Origin: Algoriphagus mannitolivorans DSM 15301
GTDB lineage: Bacteria; Bacteroidota; Bacteroidia; Cytophagales; Cyclobacteriaceae
NCBI RefSeq assembly: GCF_000429425.1
Contig: NZ_AUBV01000006.1
Location: 248,001-312,000, forward strand
Length of the DNA stretch: 64,000 bases
Direction: 5' to 3'
Below the pieces are notes generated by a model. It ran no database searches. It was not told where the DNA came from and worked only from the letters and a program-made list of their open reading frames with translations. The position numbers and the translations under genes were made by a program. Of the stretch, positions 9,608-18,688 are shown piece after piece. How positions within the stretch are numbered: the stretch's first letter is position 1; each line of letters starts with the position of its first letter.

Positions 9608-11287
9608 ATGAAAAGCCTATTGAAAATTTGGATTGCCGGAGTGATAATCTCGGGTGTATTTTCCTGTCAGTCAAAGGATAATCCAAAACAGGACAGGCCA
9701 AATATTATTTTTATCATGTCCGATGATCATGCTTATCAGGCGATTTCGGCCTATGATAATAAGCTGATCGAAACTCCCAACATTGACAGAATTGCCAAAA
9801 TGGGGATGCTATTCACCCAGGCTTCAGTGACCAATTCGATTTGTGCTCCCAGCCGGGCGACCATTTTGACTGGTAAGCATTCTCATCTCAATGGAAAAAT
9901 CGATAATCATTTCCCCTTCGACACGACCAATGTGACTTTTCCCCAACTGATGCAGGAGGCAGGCTATCAGACTGCCATGTTTGGAAAGCTTCACTTTGGC
10001 AACAATCCCAAGGGCTTTGACCAATTCAAGATTTTGCCGGGGCAGGGTTCCTATTACAATCCGGACTTTATCACCAAAAATGAAGGTAATATTCAGGTCG
10101 AAGGATATGTGACCGATATCGTCACAGATATGACTTTGGATTGGCTGGAAAAGGAGAGAAAGCCGGATCAGCCTTTTCTCCTGATGTATTTGCATAAGTC
10201 ACCCCATCGGCCTTGGTTGATGGCTGAGCGGCATATGGAAGAATTTACCAAAAAGACCTTCCCTGAGCCCGCGACCCTTTTTGATGACTATGCTGGCCGA
10301 CCTGCTGCTGCTGAAGCAGAAATGAATATTCTCACCCATATGGGTTGGTCTGGGGACAATAAGCTTAGTCCGAGAGTTCTCAAGCAACTCGGAATTGCCG
10401 ATGTCGGAGGCTATGATACCAGCCGGTTTATAGGTCAAATGAACCGCTTTACCCCTTCTCAGGCGGAAAATTTCAAAAAGTATTATGGACCGATCGAAGA
10501 GGAGTTTATCAAGGCTTACCCCAGCATGTCCAAAGAAGACCTGATGCGATGGAAGTATCAGCGCTACATGCAGGATTACCTGGGCACCATCAAGGCTGTG
10601 GACGAAAATGTCGGTCGATTGTTGGATTATCTGGAAGCTAATGGTTTGATGGAAAACACCATCATCGTCTATACCTCTGACCAAGGCTTTTACCTAGGAG
10701 AGCATGGCTGGTATGACAAGCGTTTTGTCTATGATGAGAGTTTCAAAACTCCGCTTTTGGTAGCATGGCCGGGAAAAGTAAAAGCCGGAATTAAATCGGA
10801 TGCTTTGGTTCAGAATTTGGATTTTGCGCAGACCTTCTTGGAAGCTGCCGGAATTCCTGCTCCCGGTGACATGCAAGGCGAAAGCCTGATTCCATTGCTT
10901 ACTGGCAATACCGAAAAATGGACCCGGGACGAGGTGTACTATCACTATTACGAGTATCCTGCCGAGCATATGGTCAACCGGCATTATGCCATTGTGACGA
11001 AGGAGTATAAGTTAATTCATTATTATTTCACCCAGGATTATTGGGAGCTAATTGATCGGGTGAAAGATCCCAAGGAATTAAAAAATGTCTATGATGACCC
11101 TGCCTATGCGGCAATCAGGGCAGATCTTCACAGGCGATTGGAGAATCTTCGAGGTAAATACAAAGACAGCAATGAGACAAGTCAAGGCTATATTGATCGA
11201 TTGCTGAATGATGCGCTGGAAGGGAAAGTCTGGGGAATCAGCAAGGAAAAAGCGGAGGAGATCAAAAGCCAGCGAAGAAAAGATTAA
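9608..11287 (+). CDS. Lipoprotein sulfatase, GlcNAc-6-sulfatase-like (tandem copy 2)
   Basis: Second copy of the preceding gene, 559 residues, nearly superimposable along the whole length (IMSDDHAYQAISAY, CAPSR with Cys79, SDQGFYLGEHGW, the YYHYYEYP block). The frame stays open seven codons further upstream to a TTG, but the ATG at 9608 begins a proper lipoprotein signal (VFSC, Cys20) and is chosen. Divergence from copy 1 is clearest in the middle segment after the FDDY block and at the C-terminus, where this copy ends in a lysine- and glutamate-rich tail. A strong terminator follows. Different substrate preference of the two copies is possible but not shown. Confidence 0.9.
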   Translation: MKSLLKIWIAGVIISGVFSCQSKDNPKQDRPNIIFIMSDDHAYQAISAYDNKLIETPNIDRIAKMGMLFTQASVTNSICAPSRATILTGKHSHLNGKIDNHFPFDTTNVTFPQLMQEAGYQTAMFGKLHFGNNPKGFDQFKILPGQGSYYNPDFITKNEGNIQVEGYVTDIVTDMTLDWLEKERKPDQPFLLMYLHKSPHRPWLMAERHMEEFTKKTFPEPATLFDDYAGRPAAAEAEMNILTHMGWSGDNKLSPRVLKQLGIADVGGYDTSRFIGQMNRFTPSQAENFKKYYGPIEEEFIKAYPSMSKEDLMRWKYQRYMQDYLGTIKAVDENVGRLLDYLEANGLMENTIIVYTSDQGFYLGEHGWYDKRFVYDESFKTPLLVAWPGKVKAGIKSDALVQNLDFAQTFLEAAGIPAPGDMQGESLIPLLTGNTEKWTRDEVYYHYYEYPAEHMVNRHYAIVTKEYKLIHYYFTQDYWELIDRVKDPKELKNVYDDPAYAAIRADLHRRLENLRGKYKDSNETSQGYIDRLLNDALEGKVWGISKEKAEEIKSQRRKD

Positions 11288-11300
11288 AAGTCAAAGAAAA

Positions 11301-11330
11301 AAACCAGTGAAAATCTCACTGGTTTTTTTT
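11301..11330 (+). terminator. Rho-independent terminator after the sulfatase pair
   Basis: Inverted repeat AAACCAGTGA / TCACTGGTTT with a 5-base loop and a run of eight T. It closes the two-sulfatase transcript. Confidence 0.9.
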
Positions 11331-11413
11331 GAAAGGGTTAATTCTTGAAATGCTATTTCTTAGGTGAATTGACCCCGTATATTTTGACTTTTAAGATTTC
11401 TGAAGAAAAGGAT

Positions 11414-11851
11414 TTAGAGGATCTCTGACAAATGGGTTTGGCCTTTGATGACTTCTACAGCGAGGTGCTTGAGGCTTTTGGAAGTGAGCATGATATCGAT
11501 GTCTCGTCGGACCTTTACCACTTCGAAGTGTAGTGGGCATGGGTTTTTCTCGGAGCATTTTTGAAGACCTAAGCTACAACCTGAGAACAGGTGATCTCCA
11601 TCCACGATTTTGACGACATCTTTCAAGTTGAAATTTGCATGGGATTCATCTGCGAAGAAGCCCCCATTAGGGCCTTTGATGGAACCCACAATTTTGGCCT
11701 TGGTGAGATTCTGTAGGATTTTGGCAGTGAATGCCTCTGGAGCACCTATTTTTTGGCCAATTTCCTTTGCGCTAACCTTTTTGTCTTCAAGGCTTTGAGT
11801 CCAGATATAAATCACTGACTTGATCGCGTACTTAGCAGCTTGGGAGAACAT
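11414..11851 (-). CDS. Rrf2-family transcriptional regulator (copy 1)
   Basis: Winged-helix regulator of 145 residues. The ATG at 11851 is chosen over an upstream in-frame start because the family begins with M-F-S-x-A-x-KYAI. The helix-turn-helix includes PEAFTAKILQ (about 39-48) and the wing KGPNGGF. Three cysteines (92, 99, 105; spacing C-x6-C-x5-C) are placed as in iron-sulfur Rrf2 proteins such as NsrR and IscR, so it likely senses NO, oxygen or redox state. It is a paralogue of the Rrf2 protein encoded at about 34.0 kb: same cysteine spacing and almost the same recognition helix. A copy of the 14-bp motif shared by RIC and nrdD genes lies three bases before its start, suggesting autoregulation. 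Confidence 0.9.
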   Translation of the reverse strand: MFSQAAKYAIKSVIYIWTQSLEDKKVSAKEIGQKIGAPEAFTAKILQNLTKAKIVGSIKGPNGGFFADESHANFNLKDVVKIVDGDHLFSGCSLGLQKCSEKNPCPLHFEVVKVRRDIDIMLTSKSLKHLAVEVIKGQTHLSEIL

Positions 11852-11854
11852 CTT

Positions 11855-11868
11855 GGATAATTTTGTCC
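11855..11868 (-). promoter_or_regulatory. 14-bp Rrf2-type operator candidate (GGACAAAATTATCC)
   Basis: Member of the repeated motif RGAYA-N5-ATCC. It sits directly in front of the Rrf2 gene start, where a bound regulator would block its own expression. Only sequence similarity to the other six sites supports it. Confidence 0.5.
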
Positions 11869-11894
11869 GAAATATACCTTTCACATTTTAAAGG

Positions 11895-11924
11895 AAAAAA
11901 GCCGGAAGTCACATAACTCCGGCC
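11895..11924 (-). terminator. Rho-independent terminator of the fasciclin gene
   Basis: Read on the minus strand: stem GCCGGA/TCCGGC with an 11-base loop followed by a U run (plus-strand A6). It lies between the fasciclin stop and the Rrf2 promoter. Confidence 0.75.
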
Positions 11925-11964
11925 TTTTCAAGAAAAACCATAACAAAATCTTGAAACCTAAAGC

Positions 11965-12516
11965 TTATTTTGGAAGCAGGACTTGGTCAATGACATGAAT
12001 GATTCCGTTGGAGGCGGAAACAGTGCCGACGATTTTTGCTCCATTAATGGTCACCGTGCCATCTTCGGCAACAGTGACGGTGACTGATCGGCCATCTGCT
12101 GTTCCGAGGTTCCTGCCATTTACAAAATCACCGGGTTTGTAAACTCCCAGCAAAACATGGTATTCGAGGATGTCTCGGAGTTTACGTTGATTCTCTGGTT
12201 TGACCAGATCATCCAGAGTACCAGCCGGTAATGCATCAAAGGCGTTGTTGGTCGGCGCAAATACTGTAAATGGACCCACATTGGTCAAGGCATCCACGTA
12301 GTCTGCGGCTTTCAATGCCGCCACAAGAGTACTGTGATCAGCTGAGCCAACGGCTACTTGGACCACATTTGGGTTAGAGACATCGTCCAAAACAGCGGAT
12401 TGTCCGGGTCCCGGAGCTGATTCAGCGGTAGAAGTTGTGCTATCTGTGGCCTGACCGCCACAAGACCAGGCGGCCAGGGCCAGAAGCAAAGAGGGGAGAT
12501 AAAGCAACTTTTTCAT
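11965..12516 (-). CDS. Fasciclin (FAS1) domain lipoprotein
   Basis: Surface or periplasmic adhesion-type lipoprotein of 183 residues. The signal peptide ends in a lipobox (AAWSC), then a Ser/Thr-rich linker, then one FAS1 domain from about residue 50 to the end, with the typical H1 block VGPFTVFAPTNNAFDALP and H2-like ending GIIHVIDQVLLP. Length is normal for a single-domain bacterial FAS1 protein. It diverges from the nitrate cluster and shares the intergenic region containing the 14-bp motif, so it may be co-regulated with nitrate respiration; FAS1 lipoproteins are often found beside denitrification genes in Bacteroidota as far as I know, function unclear. Confidence 0.88.
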   Translation of the reverse strand: MKKLLYLPSLLLALAAWSCGGQATDSTTSTAESAPGPGQSAVLDDVSNPNVVQVAVGSADHSTLVAALKAADYVDALTNVGPFTVFAPTNNAFDALPAGTLDDLVKPENQRKLRDILEYHVLLGVYKPGDFVNGRNLGTADGRSVTVTVAEDGTVTINGAKIVGTVSASNGIIHVIDQVLLPK

Positions 12517-12608
12517 AGTGAAGGGAGGTAAGGATTTGGGTCTTTTTGAAAGATGAATGCTTTGGATTTAGTGAATCATAGGTCAAATGTATATTTCAAA
12601 TAAAAAAA

Positions 12609-12622
12609 AGACAAATAAATCC
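12609..12622 (+). promoter_or_regulatory. 14-bp Rrf2-type operator candidate (AGACAAATAAATCC)
   Basis: Matches the repeated motif RGAYA-N5-ATCC and is followed, as at other sites, by TTTATTATTTTT. Located between the fasciclin and nitrate transcription units. Confidence 0.5.
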
Positions 12623-12760
12623 TTTATTATTTTTTTAAATTTCTAAAAAAATGCTTTAATGACATAAATGAGCATTATAACAAGATAATTCAATCCTAAT
12701 TTAGGGGTTTTCATACCGGTATTCGAGTAGAAAAAAGCTTACAGGAATTATTTTATTAAC

Positions 12761-12772
12761 TGATTTTTATCA
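12761..12772 (+). promoter_or_regulatory. FNR/CRP-type palindrome (TGATTTTTATCA)
   Basis: TGAT-N4-ATCA core of the Crp/Fnr family binding site, about 160 bp before narK. An anaerobic activator here would suit nitrate respiration. A 12-bp AT-rich palindrome can occur by chance. Confidence 0.4.
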
Positions 12773-12788
12773 TGTGATTGGGAAAAAA

Positions 12789-12910
12789 CACCCTCTACCT
12801 TCGGAGCAGCTATCCTAATTGAGATCCCTTGGAATCGAACCAAACGGAGGGGTGAAATAAGGAGGTAATGCGGTGTGACTTCCTAAATCCCGTAGTCCCG
12901 GGAGCAGATT
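12789..12910 (+). ncRNA. Candidate structured mRNA leader before narK
   Basis: A 120-base stretch, less AT-rich than its flanks, between the promoter area and the narK start. Visible pairings: CACCC at its 5' end with GGGTG-like bases at 12850-12854, AGGA (12860) with TCCT (12881), and hairpin TCCCG/CGGGA (12888-12903). I looked for known classes (molybdenum cofactor, cobalamin, TPP, SAM, guanidine) and saw no convincing match. Its place before a molybdoenzyme operon makes a molybdenum-cofactor or nitrate-linked control element thinkable, but this is inference. Confidence 0.3.
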
Positions 12911-12930
12911 GAAAATAAAACAATGACCCT

Positions 12931-14268
12931 ATGAAAACTTGGCTTACGACCTGGGAACCTGAAAATGACATCTTTTGGAATGATCAGGGGAAAAAAATAG
13001 CTTGGCGAACCCTGACTATTACAACGATTTCATTAGTGCTTTCTTTTGCAACTTGGTTTATGGTCAGTGCAATAGTGACAAGATTAGATGGAATCGGATT
13101 CAATTTCACATCCAATCAGCTTTTCTGGTTGGCGGCATTGCCAGGTTTGGCTGCGGGTACCTTAAGGATCGTGCACACGTTTTTGATTCCCATTTTTGGA
13201 ACCCGGCAAGTGATCACGATTGCGACATTTATCAAGCTGATTCCGGTCATTGGGTTTGGCTTTGCGGTTATGGATCCCAACACTCCTTTTTGGGTTTTTG
13301 CGGTATTAGCGCTAACAGCGGGCTTTGGAGGAGGGGACTTTTCCTCTTTTATGCCTTCGACCAATATGTTTTTCCCTTCTCGCTTGAAAGGCGCTGCCTT
13401 GGGTATTCAGGCTGGGATTGGGAATTTCGGGGTAAGTCTTGCACAATTCATGACCCCTATTATGCTGGGAATAGGATTCTATGGAGCTCCGCAGGTTTTT
13501 ACTAAAAAGACTGCTGCTGGCGAAGTGGTTCAAAGTGAAATCTTCCTTCAAAGTGCTTCCTTGTGGTATGCGCCACTTCTGATTCTCATTGGGATTCTTT
13601 GTTGGCTATTATTGCGAAGTATTCCTATAAAATCCACTTTTAAAGATCAACTAGGCATATTTAAAGACAAGCATACCTGGTATTGCACTGTGATTTATTT
13701 TATGACCTTCGGGACCTTTGCAGGATTGTCAGCTGCATTCCCACTGCTTTTGAAGTCCGTTTATGGGCCCTTTGACCCCTCCTTGGATCCTTTGAAATAT
13801 GCTTTTTATGGTCCGTTGATTGGATCTGCAGCGCGCGTAGGATTTGGTTTTATTGCCGATAAAATTGGAGGAGCAGTTTTGACTACAATTTCAGGTTTAG
13901 GCCTTTTAGGTTGTACTCTTGCGATTATTTTCCTTAACTTATTAGAACCAAGTGGAATACAGCAGCTCGATATGTTTATACTGGTTATGTTGGTGCTGTT
14001 CTTTTTTACTGGCATCGGTAATGCTTCTACTTTCAAGCAATTTCCGGTGATTTTCAAGCATAACCCGGTGCATGCTTCTGGGGTGATTGGATGGACAGCC
14101 GCAATCGGTGCCTATGGTCCTTTTATATTTTCCCTAGCGATCAGTGGTTTCATGGTTTCGACTGGAAGCGCAACGGGATTCTTTGAGATTTTGGCTGTTT
14201 TCCTGGTTTTGGCCACAGGAATCAATTGGTATTTCTACAACAGAAAAGGTGCTGAAAGACCTTGTTAA
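12931..14268 (+). CDS. narK: NarK-type nitrate/nitrite transporter (MFS), copy 1
   Basis: Twelve-helix major facilitator of 445 residues that moves nitrate in and/or nitrite out across the inner membrane. The nitrate-signature region is readable: GFGGGDFSSFMPSTNMFFP and GIQAGIGNFGVSLAQF in the first half and GIGNASTFKQFP in the second half, matching the NarK glycine-rich signatures. It opens the nitrate operon, followed after 12 bp by a cytochrome b gene. Whether it works as a proton symporter or an antiporter cannot be told. Confidence 0.92.
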   Translation: MKTWLTTWEPENDIFWNDQGKKIAWRTLTITTISLVLSFATWFMVSAIVTRLDGIGFNFTSNQLFWLAALPGLAAGTLRIVHTFLIPIFGTRQVITIATFIKLIPVIGFGFAVMDPNTPFWVFAVLALTAGFGGGDFSSFMPSTNMFFPSRLKGAALGIQAGIGNFGVSLAQFMTPIMLGIGFYGAPQVFTKKTAAGEVVQSEIFLQSASLWYAPLLILIGILCWLLLRSIPIKSTFKDQLGIFKDKHTWYCTVIYFMTFGTFAGLSAAFPLLLKSVYGPFDPSLDPLKYAFYGPLIGSAARVGFGFIADKIGGAVLTTISGLGLLGCTLAIIFLNLLEPSGIQQLDMFILVMLVLFFFTGIGNASTFKQFPVIFKHNPVHASGVIGWTAAIGAYGPFIFSLAISGFMVSTGSATGFFEILAVFLVLATGINWYFYNRKGAERPC

Positions 14269-14280
14269 ACCTGCATCTAT

Positions 14281-15336
14281 ATGCTTAGACTACTTCAAAC
14301 CCTTAACAGAATAGCCTTGATTAAAGCGATCATTGCTGCCTTGGCGGTAGTAATCTTGGTTTTCTTGGGGTCCAGAAATCTTCAAAACTTCGATGCCGCC
14401 CTTATAGCTTACCTCTTGGGGACTGTCTTTGCGGTTTTTGGAATTGCCTATCGATATTCGGTATGGTTGCAGCGGCCTCCTACAAGGCTTTATTGGAAAA
14501 GGAGTATGCAATTTCTATTCAGTAGGGATTTCCCCTTTTACCTCTTGAGAAGTGTCAAGCTCTTTTTTCAAAATATTCTCTTTCAAAGGTTTATTTATCA
14601 CCGGAGCAGAACCCGATGGATAGGTCACTTTTTATTGGCTACGGGCTGCCTGATTGCTTTTGCAGTGACAATTCCGCTGACTTTGGGATGGATTCATTTT
14701 GAGTTCAAGCCAGGTAATGACACAATTTATTTTGCCAAGGTCTTTGGATTTGAAGCCGGATCATTTGAGTTGGGCTCCTTTATCGCATTCATGGCATTTC
14801 ATGCTTTGGTGTGGTGCTCACTTTTGGTGACAATAGGTGCGGTGATGATGATGAAGCGTCGTTTGACGGACGGAGGATTGATTGCGACACAGACATTTGA
14901 AGGGGATTGGCTTCCCTTGGTGCTGCTGATTGCGATATCCATTACTGGCTTAGGCATTTCTTATGATTACACGTTTCTGCAAGGGAAAACCTATCAGTTT
15001 ATGGCGGTGACTCATGCGGTCACGGTGATTCTGTTTTTGGTTTGGATTCCATTCGGGAAGTTTTTCCACATTTTCCAACGATTGGCTCAATTAGGAGCCA
15101 ACCTTTATCGGCATGAAGGCAAAAAACACGGCATGGCTGTATGTCCGCATACCCATGAGGAATTTGCTACTCAACTGCATGTCAATGACCTAAAGCAAGT
15201 CACCAAAGAGCTTGGCTTTGATTTTACACTCAAGGATGGAAGCAATCATCTGGACTTAAGTCCCGAAGGTAAAAGAGCCGCTTTGGCTAAGGCACATTTT
15301 GAAGTAAGAAAAAATGCCGGAGCTTTCTTCGGATAA
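14281..15336 (+). CDS. NarI-like membrane cytochrome b subunit
   Basis: Integral membrane protein of 351 residues with about six hydrophobic helices and histidines in positions suited to heme b ligation (RTRWIGHFLLATG, FMAFHALVW, VTHAVTVILF, GKFFHIFQRL). The helix spacing resembles the nitrate reductase gamma/HdrE-like heme b family. The C-terminal 90 residues are soluble and contain a CPHTHEEF segment plus a DLSPEGKR end. I infer it passes electrons from menaquinol to the downstream iron-sulfur and molybdopterin subunits. It is tightly spaced inside the operon (12 bp on each side). An assignment beyond cytochrome b is uncertain. Confidence 0.75.
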   Translation: MLRLLQTLNRIALIKAIIAALAVVILVFLGSRNLQNFDAALIAYLLGTVFAVFGIAYRYSVWLQRPPTRLYWKRSMQFLFSRDFPFYLLRSVKLFFQNILFQRFIYHRSRTRWIGHFLLATGCLIAFAVTIPLTLGWIHFEFKPGNDTIYFAKVFGFEAGSFELGSFIAFMAFHALVWCSLLVTIGAVMMMKRRLTDGGLIATQTFEGDWLPLVLLIAISITGLGISYDYTFLQGKTYQFMAVTHAVTVILFLVWIPFGKFFHIFQRLAQLGANLYRHEGKKHGMAVCPHTHEEFATQLHVNDLKQVTKELGFDFTLKDGSNHLDLSPEGKRAALAKAHFEVRKNAGAFFG

Positions 15337-15348
15337 AAATATCAGACC

Positions 15349-17565
15349 ATGGCAAAATTACCTACTTCAGTAGATTCTATCATTGATCAATTCGGCCCTC
15401 ACAAAGCCTACACTCCTAAGGAAGGTTTCCAGGGAGTTCATGAGCCCGATAAGTTGGTTAAAACCCATTGCTGCTTCTGTGGGATGCAGTGTGGCATTCA
15501 GTTGAAAGTCAAAGATAATAAAGTTGCTGGGTTTGAGCCTTGGATGGAATTTCCATTCAATGAAGGGCGATTGTGCCCAAAGGGCGTTCAACGCTACCTT
15601 CAAAACAATCACCCAGATCGAATCTTGCATCCCTATAAGAGAGTCGAAGGGAAAGGTTTTGAACAAACCTCCTGGGAAGATGCCATGAGCAAAACTGTCA
15701 GCGAAATTCAGCGCATTCAGAACAGCCATGGACGTGATGCTTTTGCGATGCTGTCCGGGGTGTCGCTCACCAATGAAAAAAGCTACATGGTCGGGAAATT
15801 TGCCAGGGTTGCCTTGAAGACAAAAAACCTCGATTACAATGGGAGACTTTGCATGGTAAGTGCCGGTGCGGGAAATAAAAAAGCCTTTGGATTGGATAGA
15901 ATTTCCAATTCCTGGGCTGACTTGAAGCATGCAGAAGTAATCATCATAGCAGGTACGAATGTGTCTGAGACTTTTCCTACGCTGACACACTACATTTGGC
16001 AGGCTCGAGACAACGGAGCCAAACTCATTGTGATTGATCCACGGGTAACCCCGATAGCCAGAACAGCCGACTTGCACCTTCCGGTAAGGCCGGGCGGAGA
16101 TTCTGCACTTTTCGGAGCTATGCTTAAGATCTTGGTCGACAATGATTGGTTGGATCACGAATTTATTGACCAGCACACTTCCGGATTTCAGGAATCCATC
16201 GATGCGGTCAAAGATTATGATTTGGCCTGGGCTGAGGAAAAAACCGGAATTGAGGCCGCTAAGATCCAGCAAGCAGCAGAATGGTGGGGCAAAGCAAAAA
16301 CGAGCTTTCTGCTACATGCCAGAGGCATAGAACATCATACCAAAGGCGTGGACAATGTCCTCAGCTGTATCAATTTAGTCTTAGCGACCGGCCGAATCGG
16401 AAAGCCCTATTGTGGCTATGGAACTATCACAGGCCAAGGAAATGGGCAAGGAGGTCGCGAGCATGGCCACAAGTGCGACCAGCTGCCCGGCAATCGGGAT
16501 ATTACCAATCCAGAACATCGCCAATACATTGCGGATGTATGGGGTATCGATGAAAAAGAATTGCCTGGTAAAGGACTTTCAGCCTATGAAATCATCGAAG
16601 CCATCCATCGTGGTGAAATCAAAGGATTAATCACAATTTGTTTCAACCCTCTGGTTTCCCTGCCCAATAACAACTTCGTCCGGGAAGCTCTGGAAAAACT
16701 GGAATACTATGTAGCTATTGACTTTTTCCTCAATGAAACTGCGAGGCATGCAGACTTGATTCTCCCTGGCTCGCTACACGAAGAGGAAGAGGGAACTGTG
16801 ACTACCGCTGAAGGTCGGGTGGTAAAAATCAACCAAGCTATCACGCCTCCCGGAGAAGCCCGAAAAGACAGCGAAATCCTGATCGAATTGGCACAGAGAC
16901 TGGGAGTTGGGGACAAATTCGCCTATGACAAGGCTGAGGATGTTTTTAATGAACTTCGGGTAGCTTCCAAAGGAGGTACTGCCGATTACTTTGGGATTAC
17001 TTATGAAAAAATTGAGAAGAATATGGGAGTTTTCTGGCCATGTCCTTCAGAAGATCATCCCGGTACCCCTAGACTTTGGGAGGACCGCAAATTTAAAACA
17101 CCAGACGGAAAAGCACACTTCAACCCGGTATCCTATCGGGACCCTGCAGAAGTGGTGGATAAGGAGTATCCTGTCGTGATGACCACCGGTAGAGTGGTAT
17201 CCCAATACCTAAGCGGTACTCAGACCCGCCGAATCGGTAAGCTTTTGGATCAATATCCGGAACCGCTATTGGAAATTCATCCCAAGCTAGCATATCAGTA
17301 CGGGATCAAAGATGGAGATCAGGTAATCGTAAAAACCCGTCGAGGTGAGGCGACCTTCCCAGCCCAGATTGTAGAAACTATCCGGGAAGACACTGTCTTT
17401 ATCCCTTATCACTGGGGAGGCAAACATTCTGCAAATCAACTGACTATCGGAACCTTGGATCCAATCAGCAAAATTCCAGAATTCAAAGTATGTGCCTGTC
17501 AGCTTATTCCAACAGGAAAAATGGCCTCTGTCCAAATCAAAGAAACAGCCTATCAAAGTTTTTAA
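15349..17565 (+). CDS. Molybdopterin nitrate reductase catalytic subunit (Nas/Nap-type, no Tat signal)
   Basis: Bis-MGD oxidoreductase of 738 residues, predicted to reduce nitrate to nitrite. An N-terminal 4Fe-4S site is formed by C41/C44/C48/C76 (CCFCGMQC ... GRLCPKG). A cysteine in NGRLCMVSA (about 168) is at the molybdenum-ligand position as in NapA/NasA, unlike the aspartate of NarG. The rest has the typical MGD contacts ([30 protein letters not shown]) and the C-terminal molydop_binding domain ([17 protein letters not shown]). There is no twin-arginine leader, so it should stay in the cytoplasm. The BFD-like extra domain of some NasA proteins is absent. Context (NarK, cytochrome b, Rieske) suggests a membrane-linked, possibly respiratory role. 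Confidence 0.88.
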   Translation: MAKLPTSVDSIIDQFGPHKAYTPKEGFQGVHEPDKLVKTHCCFCGMQCGIQLKVKDNKVAGFEPWMEFPFNEGRLCPKGVQRYLQNNHPDRILHPYKRVEGKGFEQTSWEDAMSKTVSEIQRIQNSHGRDAFAMLSGVSLTNEKSYMVGKFARVALKTKNLDYNGRLCMVSAGAGNKKAFGLDRISNSWADLKHAEVIIIAGTNVSETFPTLTHYIWQARDNGAKLIVIDPRVTPIARTADLHLPVRPGGDSALFGAMLKILVDNDWLDHEFIDQHTSGFQESIDAVKDYDLAWAEEKTGIEAAKIQQAAEWWGKAKTSFLLHARGIEHHTKGVDNVLSCINLVLATGRIGKPYCGYGTITGQGNGQGGREHGHKCDQLPGNRDITNPEHRQYIADVWGIDEKELPGKGLSAYEIIEAIHRGEIKGLITICFNPLVSLPNNNFVREALEKLEYYVAIDFFLNETARHADLILPGSLHEEEEGTVTTAEGRVVKINQAITPPGEARKDSEILIELAQRLGVGDKFAYDKAEDVFNELRVASKGGTADYFGITYEKIEKNMGVFWPCPSEDHPGTPRLWEDRKFKTPDGKAHFNPVSYRDPAEVVDKEYPVVMTTGRVVSQYLSGTQTRRIGKLLDQYPEPLLEIHPKLAYQYGIKDGDQVIVKTRRGEATFPAQIVETIREDTVFIPYHWGGKHSANQLTIGTLDPISKIPEFKVCACQLIPTGKMASVQIKETAYQSF

Positions 17566-17583
17566 CCTAATAGCCCTTTAACC

Positions 17584-18156
17584 ATGCAAAACCCTCAATA
17601 CAATCAGCAGATGGAATTTTTCATAGACATGCAGCGCTGTATCGGCTGCCATGCCTGTGAAATGGCCTGCGCAGAGTGTGAAACTAATGGACAAGAAAGC
17701 ATGATCCATATTCATTATGTGGAGCGAGCAGTCTCAGTACAGACCACCGTGCAGGTATGTATGCATTGTGAGGATCCTGTTTGTGCTAATGTCTGTCCGG
17801 CTGATGCGATTACAAAAGATGACTTTGGAGTGGTACATACCGCCAATACCTCCCGCTGTATCGGTTGCTCCAACTGCGTGCTAGCCTGTCCCTTCGGAGT
17901 GCCCAAGAAAGAAGAAAAAGCCGAGCTCATGATGAAATGCAACATGTGCTATGACCGTACCAGTGCTGGCAAAAAGCCAATGTGCGCCACAGTTTGCCCA
18001 AGTCAAGCTCTTTTCTATGGGACTCGAGAGGAGATCGAAAAGCTCCGGCCTAATAGTACTCCAGTAAGTAAATTCTTATTTGGGCAAGAAGAAGTCAATA
18101 CCAAAGTCAACATCATGATGCCGAAAGGTAGTACCGAGTTGCGCATTCACCCTTAA
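17584..18156 (+). CDS. 4Fe-4S ferredoxin-type electron transfer subunit (NrfC/DmsB-like)
   Basis: Iron-sulfur protein of 190 residues with four cysteine clusters of the polyferredoxin subunits: [11 protein letters not shown] near residue 18, [28 protein letters not shown] and CNMCYDR...CATVCP. This gives up to four 4Fe-4S clusters. No Tat signal, so it probably pairs with the cytoplasmic molybdopterin subunit encoded just before it. A second possible start ([10 protein letters not shown]) lies ten codons downstream. Function as electron wire between cytochrome b or Rieske protein and catalytic subunit is inferred from position. Confidence 0.88.
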   Translation: MQNPQYNQQMEFFIDMQRCIGCHACEMACAECETNGQESMIHIHYVERAVSVQTTVQVCMHCEDPVCANVCPADAITKDDFGVVHTANTSRCIGCSNCVLACPFGVPKKEEKAELMMKCNMCYDRTSAGKKPMCATVCPSQALFYGTREEIEKLRPNSTPVSKFLFGQEEVNTKVNIMMPKGSTELRIHP

Positions 18157-18170
18157 AATATTCCTGAAGC

Positions 18171-18677
18171 ATGTCCAAAGATAACCGCGAAGAAATCCCG
18201 CAATGGAAGCAGGATTTCCCGATTCAGCAAAAAGAAGCTACCCACGTTTCCCGACGTGAGTTTGCCAAGTTTCTAACCTTACTTTCTGGGGCATTGGCAG
18301 TAGGCAATACCGCAATAGTGGTAAAGTCCCTTGCTTTTCCTGAAAAACCATTAGTAGGAGAACATCCCATTTGTCTAGAGTCAGAGGTAGCAGAAGGTGA
18401 ATCCTTTCAGTTTGAAATTCAAGGCTCAAAGACAATTCCATACCTACTGATCAATCTAGGGGAAGGGGAGTGGAGAGCTTTTGAACAGAAATGCACTCAC
18501 TTGTCCTGTGCGGTAAAGTACCGTCACGATATCGGGCAGATCGAGTGCCCATGCCATAAAGGCTATTTCAATCCCCGGACTGGAAATGTGATCCAAGGGC
18601 CACCTCCTCGGCCACTTCCACAACTAGAAGTGGTCATCCGTGAAGGCCAAGTATTCGTCAAAGCCCAAAATACCTAA
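18171..18677 (+). CDS. Rieske 2Fe-2S protein with Tat-type membrane anchor
   Basis: Rieske iron-sulfur protein of 168 residues. Twin arginines in SRREFAKFLTLLSG begin a hydrophobic segment (about residues 22-50), typical of the uncleaved Tat anchor of bc-complex Rieske subunits, so the cluster should be outside the cytoplasmic membrane. Cluster ligands are CTHLSC and CPCHKGYF, with the expected C-x-H and C-x2-H spacing. Finding a Rieske protein inside a nitrate reductase operon suggests a quinol-oxidising step, together with the NarI-like cytochrome b; that role is inference. Confidence 0.9.
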   Translation: MSKDNREEIPQWKQDFPIQQKEATHVSRREFAKFLTLLSGALAVGNTAIVVKSLAFPEKPLVGEHPICLESEVAEGESFQFEIQGSKTIPYLLINLGEGEWRAFEQKCTHLSCAVKYRHDIGQIECPCHKGYFNPRTGNVIQGPPPRPLPQLEVVIREGQVFVKAQNT

Positions 18678-18688
18678 TCCCCGATCTT

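Larger units (their letters stand above)
12517..12930. other. Divergent intergenic region before the nitrate cluster
   Basis: About 410 bp without a coding frame. It contains an AT-rich half with a 14-bp Rrf2-type motif and an FNR-like palindrome, then a more GC-rich leader with inverted repeats reaching almost to the narK start. It must contain promoters for both the fasciclin gene and the nitrate operon. Confidence 0.7.

Noticed and set aside
12781..12910. tRNA-like T-arm (GGTTCGATTCC on the minus strand) and possible molybdenum-cofactor riboswitch
   Set aside because: The acceptor and anticodon arms needed for a tRNA are absent. The leader shares only short words with the molybdenum-cofactor RNA I remember, so I left it as an unassigned leader.
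15367..16272. 301-codon minus-strand frame opposite the nitrate reductase catalytic gene
   Set aside because: Long, but opposite an unmistakable molybdopterin enzyme and without a recognisable fold.
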